Shown piece by piece: positions 8,718 to 14,818 of a stretch of 20,000 nt of DNA; position 1 is the stretch's first letter, and each line of letters opens with the position of its first letter. Below the pieces are notes generated by a model. That model had not been told where the DNA came from and made no database searches. It worked only from the letters and a program-made list of their open reading frames with translations. The position numbers and the translations under genes are program-made. The DNA comes from Cristatella mucedo (Eukaryota > Bryozoa > Phylactolaemata > Cristatellidae), in assembly GCA_009760855.2 (NCBI GenBank), contig WPIO01000182.1, positions 267,501 to 287,500 of the forward strand, in the 5' to 3' direction.

Positions 8718-10455
8718 AGGCTATATATCATTGGTCAAACTGGAGCTTGAATACTTTGAACACGTGCTGCTGCATGTAAGCCCGAGCAGCTTTGCTCACA
8801 TGACCAACGGTAAAACCAATGTTAGGTTGTTGCTCCCCACCGTGTGAGTATGTGTCGTGTGAGCGTGCGCGCACGCACGGGAGTGTGTTTGTGTGTGTGA
8901 GTGTTTGTTTGTGTCTTTGTGTGTGTGTTTGCGCGTGCACGCGCATGCACGAATAAGTTAATTTAAATATTCTCGACTCACAATTTACAATGCTATCAAG
9001 TCGTCTATTTGTGCTTCATGTTTTGACCAAAATGAGAGCCGAAAAAGGTGGGTTTTTTTATTGAGAAGGCTTCGAATGAAACCTGGTCATACGAGATCCA
9101 AAATGGGTAATGAAGCCGGCCACTTATATTGACGTCATACAATTCTTTATTGGAACCCTTTTAGTCGCACTCACTTGTCTGGTGACTCTCTTTTCGTGCC
9201 CGCTATCGTGCTAGAGCATTCAGCTGTAGGCGAGCAAGGAGCGACTCGAAGGCACGAAACGAGCAGCAGCGGTGGCTTTGCTTGTGCTGCGGCTGCCCTG
9301 TGCTGGCAAAACCGTTGCTTGTTTCGCGATTCGATCGTAACGTTTATTTATTTCTGTCGTAGGGTTTGCAAACATCATAACTGGTTCAAGAAGAAGCCTT
9401 CTCAGTGCCGTGAAAAACTATTTCGAGATTCCCAAGTATGACAGCATCGGCCTGCTGAGTACCAACAAGAGTGTGAGTGGCTTCCATCTTGGCTACCTCC
9501 TGAAAGAGAGCGGCAAAGAGGTGCCATTGCTGACCTCGGCAATGAGCCATCTCATGCAGCTGTACAGCGAAGGCAAGATCAGACCCATCATCGACTCATC
9601 GTGGCATTTCGAGCAGGTCTGGTTTATCCGCCACCTCATCGGCTGCGCGCCATTTGCTGTCCTTACACTTTCGTGCTCCGTGGCAGTGTCCCAGCCTTTG
9701 CCCGCGTAGCTGTATCGTGCGCGGATTGCAGGCCATGGGGCTGCTGGTGCTGAAGCTGCTCTTGAGCTCTGAGTGACACTGTTAGCCTACAGGCATGCGC
9801 TTGACTCTGCGTGCAATCGTATGTGGTCGGTCACTCAGTCGCACGAGCACCCACACACACCAGCATGCATACACACAAGCACTAGTATGCATGCATACAT
9901 CCACCCGCGCACGTGCAGGCATGTGCGCATGGAGACTTGGGTGCATGCATGCCCACTCGTGCATACACGTGCGTGCCCACGTGCGTTTCCGGTGCACGGT
10001 GTGCATAGGCTCGGTCTGCGTGCCTAGCGTTGGCCTCGAAATCGCACGAGCTGACTCTAACAGGAGTCCACGTGGTGGTTACTCGCACTCCTTCTTGCAC
10101 TGGATTCCTTCTGCTTTGTGCTCACGTCACTCGGATGTCAGTGCTGCTGCGCCTGTCAGGAAGTTGATGAGCTATAAGAAGGCTTGGATCGACAGTCCGA
10201 AGCCCTGGCCTGCTCTACTGTATTGCTTGTGATTGGCATTTTGCAGCTTTTCTCGTTATGCTATTGTCGCTCGTTACCACCGAGCTTAGCCGATCGGTAT
10301 GCTGGTATGCTAGTAGCGTTTACGATTGGTTTGTGCAGGTTAGCCAGGCCATGGGACGCATTCACTCGAGGCAGAACGTCGGCAAGATTATACTCCTGCC
10401 GGCTAAGGCGCCGGAGGCCAGTGCTGCCAGTGGCCAGCCGGCCGAAGCGAAATAA
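3116..10455 (+). CDS. VAT1: Synaptic vesicle membrane protein VAT-1 homologue, seven exons
   Basis: Zinc-independent MDR superfamily protein related to zeta-crystallin/quinone oxidoreductase. Known VAT-1 is NADPH-binding and associated with vesicle and mitochondrial membranes. Coding exons: 3116-3292, 3552-3647, 3747-3954, 7258-7428, 7534-7623, 9363-9616 and 10339-10455. Together they make 1113 bp, or 370 aa, slightly shorter than the roughly 393 aa of vertebrate VAT1. All introns are GT..AG, with phases 0,0,1,1,1,0. The ATG has G at -3 and G at +4. Visible family blocks are RLKACGLNFAE (45-55), the GroES-like region through GDRV (93-96), LWQEIVVVPE (104-113), HMAAGGVGTAAIQL of the Rossmann nucleotide site (157-170), FGTASASKH (180-188), HPIDY (198-202), DIVLDPLGG (220-228), GFHLGYL (287-293) and NVGKIILLP (345-353). 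K187 sits where related enzymes contact the NADPH phosphate (inferred). The Ala/Pro-rich C-terminal tail is variable in the family. I see no frameshift or internal stop. Confidence 0.96.
4931..4976 (+). repeat. Imperfect TTCG/TTCA tetranucleotide repeat
   Basis: A run of TTCGTTCATTTATTCATGCG type with a four-base period, ending in three ATTC units. It creates an artificial FIHSFIHS-like peptide in one frame. Confidence 0.8.
5055..5115 (+). mobile_element. Relic of LINE/SINE 3' stem-loop tail
   Basis: GAGCACCTAGAAAGAGATTT followed by GCCTCTTGTAGCAC and GTTGTTATTAAG parallels the LINE tail at 14748-14818 (AGCGCCCAGAAAGAGATTAA, then an ATT tract). It is degraded, and nothing upstream allows assignment to LINE or SINE. 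Confidence 0.5.
5246..5291 (+). repeat. Dispersed repeat, copy 1 (second copy 8211-8257)
   Basis: About 46 bp, including GGCTTGGCTCTTTCAT, aligns with 8211-8257 (GGCTTGACTCTTTCAT) with about ten mismatches by eye. The copies lie in VAT1 introns 3 and 5 in the same orientation. The parent repeat family is not identified. Confidence 0.45.
5451..5634 (+). mobile_element. tRNA-derived SINE-A, best copy
   Basis: The head carries the A-box-like TGGCACACTAGG (5462-5473) and a perfect B box GGTTCGATTCC (5513-5523), with a CCTCGG..CCGAGG hairpin between them. The body has a strong hairpin: TGCAGTGGGCGAT pairs with ATCGCCACTGCA across TTCTT, with one bulged G. It continues through AAAGGCTCTTCTGTCGCTAT and GAGGCTGTTTAATCAGCTAG to a T-rich tail. 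Three other copies in this window share head, body and tail. It lies in VAT1 intron 3 in the sense orientation. The long hairpin spacer and the extended body argue against a true tRNA gene. Confidence 0.85.
7048..7111 (+). repeat. 32-bp tandem duplication
   Basis: Two adjacent 32-bp units start AGTGCATATTATTG and end GTGAGCTGCTGATT, with a few mismatches in the middle. They sit about 150 bp upstream of the intron 3 acceptor. Confidence 0.85.
8211..8257 (+). repeat. Dispersed repeat, copy 2
   Basis: Partner of 5246-5291. The common core is TGACCC.CA, then GCCT.CCA.GGCTTG, then CTCTTTCAT, ending AGCT. Similarity stops abruptly at both ends, consistent with fragments of a repeat rather than conserved regulatory DNA. 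Confidence 0.45.
8609..8676 (+). mobile_element. LINE 3' stem-loop tail with ATT tract
   Basis: The sequence AGAAAGAGATTCAGCTCTCT, then GAGGGTGCTATACAAATG and (TAT)n, closely follows the 3' end of the LINE at 13544-14818. No RT-like coding sequence is readable just upstream, so this is a heavily 5'-truncated or decayed copy. Confidence 0.7.
8677..8717 (+). repeat. (TAG)n microsatellite
   Basis: An uninterrupted trinucleotide array directly continues the ATT tract of the LINE tail. The unit changes from ATT to TAG at the junction, suggesting growth from the retroelement tail. Confidence 0.9.
8866..8951 (+). repeat. TG/GC alternating stretch
   Basis: Runs such as GTGCGCGCACGCAC and GCGCGTGCACGCGCATGCAC flank a TGTGTG-rich core. 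Almost strictly alternating purine-pyrimidine sequence of this type favours left-handed DNA under supercoiling. Confidence 0.75.
9617..10338 (+). other. VAT1 intron 6
   Basis: A 722-bp intron with a weaker GTCTGG donor and a TTTGTGCAG acceptor. About 9846-10003 is dense in CACA, GCATGCAT and CACGTGC motifs, an alternating purine-pyrimidine simple-sequence tract. Open frames on both strands here follow from that composition and are not genes. Confidence 0.85.
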
Positions 10456-11464
10456 GAGCTCGAAACTGCCAGAGCCGAGCGCCGGACAGCAATGCAGTTT
10501 GCATCCTGGAGTGGTCTCTCTTTACGACTCTCACGATGGCCCACGCTCATGAGATAGTACATTTGCTGCTTGCAGAGGCAGTTCGTTCTGTGCACATTTT
10601 CCTTTGCAGCTTAATTCGAGGGACTGGCATGTCAGGACACGAGGGCCGCTCTGTGCTGGCCCAGCTGTAATCGAATCTTGGAACTCGGCTTTCACCTCGC
10701 TATTCGTTTGGCCAACCGGTACCTGTTGATTTTCTTACATTTTTTTGCCTGTCTTACTTAGGGCCGTCAAAGTCCTTATCTTGCCCTTTGGAGGATTGCC
10801 ACTGGTTCGATCGGCACTTTATACCTGGACTTTGAGTTTCTCACTTTTACTTTGGCGATCGTCGGCATGTTTCGAGCCTTTACCAGCGCGTGTATTAAAA
10901 GCAGCGCTTCGACTTGGCATCGACGTGCCTCGGGACTTGGCACCAGCAGCGAGCGCTCCCTGGAGCGCTCCATGGGGATGCCGACCAGTTATTGCTGTTG
11001 TGAAAGCAATGCGTCACGGGATGCACTGCTATTAGGCTGTCGGTTTGTGGAACATGCACTCACGTGTTATTATTGTTTTAATGGAAATTAACAGGTTATG
11101 TGTGCAAACATCACCATGCAAAAGGAACTTTCTTTATTGCACACATTTGCTGTGCTACTACCAACAGCATCATTCAAGTCGCAGGACCCATGTGCGGTAG
11201 GTGCATTCGGACACAGCCTAGCCTAGTCTGGACTGACCCTAGCCAAGCCTGGTGGGTTGAAGCTGCTGCAGTTGAGGTACCTCGATCGTTTCAGCTTGGC
11301 TATCCGAGCAGTGGCTACTAGGCATGAGCTATCGATTGTCTATTGGCATAACGTTTAAGGTGTAGGTGATCTGAGAAGGCATGATGTGAGAAGAAAATGT
11401 ACAGCAGGAGCAACTTTTTTCCTTCTCTGGCCTAGAACACAGGGGTTTGATTAGCAATCTTTCG

Positions 11465-11468
<4 letters not shown>
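10456..11468 (+). other. VAT1 downstream region
   Basis: This probably contains the 3' UTR. The first plausible poly(A) hexamer is the variant ATTAAA at 10894-10899; no AATAAA occurs before 12588, and that one fits a possible LTR better. Otherwise there is no recognisable gene or repeat. Confidence 0.45.

Positions 11469-11508
<40 letters not shown>
11469..11508 (+). repeat. (TG)n microsatellite
   Basis: About twenty uninterrupted TG dinucleotides end directly at the head of a SINE-B copy. Confidence 0.95.
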
Positions 11509-11510
<2 letters not shown>

Positions 11511-11511
<1 letters not shown>

Positions 11512-11661
11512 CCTGGTTTGACCCAGTGGTTGTGCTCACACCCCGACCAAGGTGAAGGTCAAGGTAAAAGTGTATTTGCTTTTGCTTGCCACGGTCGTGG
11601 GCTCGAGCCCTGTCGCATATGTGTAGCGCCTCAATAGAGATGACTAAGTACTCTTAGTGTG

Positions 11662-11662
<1 letters not shown>
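11511..11662 (+). mobile_element. tRNA-derived SINE-B, copy 2
   Basis: The head has GACCCAGTGGTTGTGCTC followed by CCGACCAAGGT, shared with the copy at 17920, and a B-box-like GGCTCGAGCCC at 11600-11610. The 3' end GTAGCGCCTCAATAGAGATG then ACTAAGTACTCTTAGTGTGC is a diverged form of the LINE stem-loop. The tail passes without a break into a TA microsatellite. The region between the boxes is longer than in the other copy. Confidence 0.75.

Positions 11663-11715
<53 letters not shown>
11663..11715. repeat. (TA)n microsatellite
   Basis: About 53 bp of uninterrupted TA dinucleotides, immediately following the GTGTGC of the SINE-B tail. The corresponding place in other tails reads GCTATAC, an obvious seed for expansion. 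Confidence 0.95.
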
Positions 11716-11718
<3 letters not shown>

Positions 11719-12425
11719 GTTATACGAGTGCTTTCATGGGAAGGAGAGGCAGTGGGATAGCAAGTGCAGAGAGGAGGAAAAGATAAATGCCTCCGAGTAA
11801 TGGGGCATTCTGGCACTTTGCTTTGTACTGAAAGATGTGCACACTCTTCAATATACTGCTGCTCTTAGCTAATCAGGTCGCTATGTTGCATTTGTAGCAT
11901 ATCGCAGCATGTGAAGGATTTAACTGCTGGGCGATTTGGCAGGTTTACATTTAGGGTCATGGCAGGTTGGTTTATCCCCTGCACATAGACTGTGGTTTTA
12001 CAGTGGCCAGGGGCAGGTGGCCTACAGCTCAAACTATTTAAAGGAGGTGCAGCTTCAGCAGCAGCAGGGGAGGATCGGGAGAGCCGGTTTCAGTGACGGC
12101 GGAGTGTCAGCCAGGCTGGATCCTAAGAGCAGCCGAAAGCCAGCCAGTAGGATTCAGCAGTTCGTCAGCAGAGCCAGACAGCGAATCGGCTAGCCAGCGA
12201 CTTATCGGGTTTAAGCCTTTGCCACGCAGGGAGCGTAGCAACTACGCTCATGCCCATTGACGACAGCAGGAGGTCCGAATTCGGGTGGTTGGCAGGAAGG
12301 TTCGAGCAACAGACGTCGGACACGTTCGTATAAGCGATTGGGTTTTTTCTGCTCCTAGTTTAGGGTGGAAGGAGCAACGTTTTACCCGTCATCTGAGCGG
12401 CAACCGGCGGCGTGGTCTGAGGTAA
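11716..12425. other. Unassigned intergenic stretch
   Basis: No exon or repeat family is recognised. Around 12050-12190 the sequence is rich in CAG/CAGC words and open in one + frame (11936-12193), but the peptide has no recognisable domain. Confidence 0.4.
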
Positions 12426-12429
12426 CGCC

Positions 12430-12652
12430 TGGCGTAGATGGACGTAGATACCCCGAGTATAGGGACGGTATTTCATCTGTAATAGCGCCTTGTGTATATA
12501 GCCTCGTCCGTGTACATGTCATGGTGAGTTATTTCGAAGAGTGGGCATAAGACTGAAGTAGGCATGCATCGACATTGTGTGCTTGCAAATAAAGGTCAGT
12601 AAAATCCTCTAGTTGTATCGTGGTCCATCTCAAGTCAACGAACTCGCAACCA
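12430..12652 (+). mobile_element. Possible solo LTR
   Basis: The 223-bp segment begins TGG and ends CCA, giving TG..CA termini with a 3-bp inverted repeat. It is flanked by CGCC at 12426-12429 and 12653-12656. Inside are a TATATA at 12495-12500 and AATAAA at 12588-12593, the order and spacing of a retrotransposon LTR promoter and poly(A) site. No internal retroviral-type coding sequence adjoins it. The 4-bp duplication is short enough to arise by chance and I recognise no family, so this is tentative. Confidence 0.35.
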
Positions 12653-12657
12653 CGCCC

Positions 12658-12880
12658 CCCGGGTCTTAGCCCAGGAGGTAAGCTGCTTGCTCATCGAGAT
12701 CCCGATCGTCAGGTCGAGTAGGCAATCGTTTATTGTCCACTGCAAGAGGTGATGCGGCCGCCAAGGCTCTTCTGCCGTTATCCAAATGAGGCTTTTAAAT
12801 CCTCTCACCTTTTATTTAGCTTTTTCTTACATATATGTATAAGAAAATTTAAATCAGCTAGCATATATATATATATGTAT
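12658..12880 (+). mobile_element. SINE-A, diverged + copy with AT-rich tail
   Basis: An A-box-like TAGCCCAGGAGG lies at 12667-12678, a degraded B box near 12713-12723, and then the SINE-A body (TCCACTGCAAGAGGTGAT, CCAAGGCTCTTCTGCCGTTA, ATGAGGCTTTTAAATC). A second tail-like block, TTTAAATCAGCTAGC (12849-12863), followed by a TA run matches the SINE-A 3' end, so the tail may be rearranged or come from a second fragment. Divergence from the 5451 copy is high. Confidence 0.6.
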
Positions 12881-12906
12881 ATCACCTCTTGCAGTGGACA
12901 ATAAAC
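12728..12906. repeat. 26-bp perfect inverted repeat
   Basis: Positions 12728-12753 are the exact reverse complement of 12881-12906; both arms contain the SINE-A body words TTTATTGTCCACTGCAAGAG. The 127-bp spacer is AT-rich and includes a near-palindrome CTTACATATATGTATAAG. The arrangement joins two oppositely oriented SINE-A copies tail to tail. Confidence 0.9.
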
Positions 12907-13010
12907 TATCACCATGGCTTGCAGTGGCAATAAAGAATCGCCCACTGCAGGATTCGAACGTGAAAAGCAACCGCCTTACGCAGTGAGCCATCACGGCTAT
13001 TTGGTATCGG
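12881..13010 (-). mobile_element. SINE-A, - copy with internal deletion
   Basis: Read on the minus strand it begins AGCCGTGATGGCTCACTGCG and retains TTCGAATCCTGCAGTGGGCG of the B box and body. About 20 bases between the A and B boxes, the hairpin seen in the other copies, are missing. The body then runs into a second, slightly different body segment identical to part of the neighbouring + copy. It looks like a gene-conversion or rearrangement product. Confidence 0.7.
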
Positions 13011-13087
13011 TTAGCAGGATAGCACCAGAAATGCTCTAGGCGAGGCGACCTGCTTATTACACAATAGGCACACCGGACTGGCATTCG

Positions 13088-13132
13088 GCTAGTGGCTACA
13101 GGGCAGCAGGTAGCTAGTGGCTACAGGGCAGC
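13088..13132 (+). repeat. 25-bp tandem duplication (partial second unit)
   Basis: The unit GCTAGTGGCTACAGGGCAGC plus AGGTA is followed by a second copy that stays identical for 19 bases. It is a local duplication. Confidence 0.85.
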
Positions 13133-13497
13133 TGCAGCAGGATGGGCATCGTTCGCCGAGTTGTCAGGATTACACATTTGTTACTTCATCGTTTTATAAC
13201 ATCTCTAAGACAAAATAGCCGTACGAGTGAGCTAGCCTCAAAACGTGTGTTTCATAGGTCGGTTCGACGGAGGCGTTTCTTAACACTATTAGATCGGTGG
13301 TTTGCCATTTTCACATGGGCTATTCGGGAAATATGCAGGACGAAATCTGTGAATGAGATTTAAAACCATTGCAAAAAGAATATAGATCCAAAGATAATAA
13401 ATAGAAAGTCACCTTTTGATGTACGAACAGAGGGACAAATAGGAAGATGGCCACCAGTGACGCACATTTGCTATACATTCAAATGAGCTTGCCTCGA
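13133..13497. other. Unassigned stretch left of the nested LINEs
   Basis: No gene or repeat is recognised. The right end (GAGCTTGC at 13485-13492) may be one side of the target duplication of the older LINE, since GAGCTTGC recurs at 16649-16656. Confidence 0.4.
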
Positions 13498-13543
13498 GTA
13501 ATAATAATACATTCGATGGAGCACACTCAGAGAGTCTCTTTCT
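13498..13543 (-). mobile_element. 3' tip of the older LINE, detached by insertion
   Basis: On the minus strand it reads AGAAAGAGACTCTCTGAGTG, then TGCTCCATCGAATG and a TAT tract. This is the second half of the LINE stem-loop and its tail, while the first half lies at 14819-14834. The 1.3-kb + LINE separates them. Confidence 0.85.
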
Positions 13544-13554
13544 CTTAGTCTAAT

Positions 13555-14583
13555 CTCAGTGGGAGACTCCAGAGTGTTGACGTGAATGGACAAAGATCAT
13601 CTGAAGTACCTCTAAAATATGGAGTACCTCAGGGCTCTGTGCTAGGTCCGGTCCTTTTCACCGTTTATACTCTCCCTCTCGCTGATGTGATTGCCAAGCA
13701 CAATCTAGGCTTTCACTTCTATGCGGATGACACTCAGTTGTACCTTTGCTTCGATCCCTCCCAGCCTTCGAGCACCTCAAATTCTCTCAACTCACTTGCT
13801 GCATGCATTGATGACATCCGATCATGGATGGCAGCAAATTTTCTAAAACTAAACGATGATAAAACTAACTTACTAGTTATGGGCAAACCTAGTGTTATTC
13901 AGAAATTGGAAAGGCTGACTTTCAAAATTGGCTCTGCCAGCATATCTCCAGTTGCATCAGCTCGAAATCTAGGTGTCATATTCCAAAGCGACCTCTCGTT
14001 AGACGACCACATCAGCTCCACAGTCAAATCAGCCTATTTTCAGCTTCATAACATTGCTAAAATTAGGGCTTGTTTAGATAAGGATACCACGTCCAAGTTG
14101 GTCCATGCATTCGTGACATCTCGTCTCGACTTCTGCAACTCACTGCTTACTGGCCTACCAGCATGTGCGATCAGGCGATTGCAGCTGGTGCAAAACTCTG
14201 CAGCTAGGCTTGTCTGTCGTGAGCGTCGCAGTTGCCACATTACTCCACTTCTCGCCGACCTGCACTGGTTACCAGTCAAGCAACGGATTGACTTCAAGGT
14301 TTTGTCGCTCACTTTTAGGTCTCTTCATTCTATGGCTCCAGCCTATCTTTCAGATATACTACCCCATCAGGCAAAGCATCGTACCACTCGCTTTTCGGAA
14401 TCCAACAGTCTAGAAATACCTCGTACAAACCTTAAATCCTTTGGAGACCGTGCATTTAGCTCGTATGCTCCCACAGCCTGGAACTCCCTCCCGACCTGCA
14501 TCAGAACATCCCCTGACCTGACCACATTTAAAAGAAACTTAAAAACATACCTATTTAGGACAGCATTTAGTGGGTCCTTGTGA
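13555..14583 (+). CDS. LINE reverse transcriptase, C-terminal fragment
   Basis: An open frame of about 342 codons ends in TGA at 14581-14583. It starts inside the protein because the element is 5'-truncated (first residues LSGRLQSVDVNG), so no native start exists. Counting from the GTG codon at 13582, [13 protein letters not shown] (14-26) is the RT motif containing PQG. FYADDTQ (46-52) is the catalytic YADD box with both aspartates kept. ARNLGVIFQSDLSLDDH follows, then the thumb and C-terminal region with LHWLPVKQRIDFKVLSLTF and AWNSLP. The motif A aspartate, endonuclease and ORF1 are absent, so the copy cannot move by itself. The absence of stops suggests recent insertion. Confidence 0.92.
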   Translation, partial: LSGRLQSVDVNGQRSSEVPLKYGVPQGSVLGPVLFTVYTLPLADVIAKHNLGFHFYADDTQLYLCFDPSQPSSTSNSLNSLAACIDDIRSWMAANFLKLNDDKTNLLVMGKPSVIQKLERLTFKIGSASISPVASARNLGVIFQSDLSLDDHISSTVKSAYFQLHNIAKIRACLDKDTTSKLVHAFVTSRLDFCNSLLTGLPACAIRRLQLVQNSAARLVCRERRSCHITPLLADLHWLPVKQRIDFKVLSLTFRSLHSMAPAYLSDILPHQAKHRTTRFSESNSLEIPRTNLKSFGDRAFSSYAPTAWNSLPTCIRTSPDLTTFKRNLKTYLFRTAFSGSL

Positions 14584-14747
14584 TTCGTCCTCGATGTGCT
14601 TATGCGTGCTGACACTGTTCATGCTGCCACTAACCACATTTGCATGCTGACCCAGTGCATGTAACCCCTAACCATGTTATTCATTTTGTTTGTTTTTCAA
14701 GCATGATTTTACTTACTATTCTATTGCGTATCACTTTGCAGCAAATG

Positions 14748-14818
14748 TAAAGCGCCCAGAAAGAGATTAAGTTCTCTGAGGGCGCTTTATCAAGTGCAAT
14801 AATATTATTATTATTATT
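14748..14818 (+). promoter_or_regulatory. LINE 3' stem-loop and ATT tail
   Basis: AAGCGCCC (14750-14757) pairs perfectly with GGGCGCTT (14780-14787). An inner stem AGAGA/TCTCT (14762-14766, 14773-14777) encloses the loop TTAAGT. In CR1/L2-group elements such 3' structures are thought to be recognised by the RT to start target-primed reverse transcription. The same structure terminates the SINE-B copies. Confidence 0.75.

Larger units (their letters stand above)
7624..9362 (+). other. VAT1 intron 5
   Basis: A 1.7-kb intron from GTACGT to a TTATTTATTTCTGTCGTAG acceptor. It contains the second copy of the dispersed repeat (8211-8257), a LINE tail with (TAG)n, and a TG-rich alternating stretch. 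No other exon is visible; open frames at 8281-8618 and 9175-9362 lack recognisable protein content. Confidence 0.85.
13544..14818 (+). mobile_element. CR1/L2-like LINE, 5'-truncated, inserted in an older LINE
   Basis: The element retains the C-terminal part of the RT polyprotein, a 3' UTR of about 170 bp, a terminal stem-loop and an (ATT)n tail. The 11-bp direct repeat AGTCTCTTTCT at 13533-13543 and 14819-14829 is its target-site duplication, and both copies belong to the stem-loop of the minus-strand LINE. Family assignment rests on the LHWLPVKQRIDFK-type C-terminal block and the stem-loop/ATT end typical of CR1/L2-group elements. The coding part is uninterrupted, so this copy is younger than its host element. 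Confidence 0.9.
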
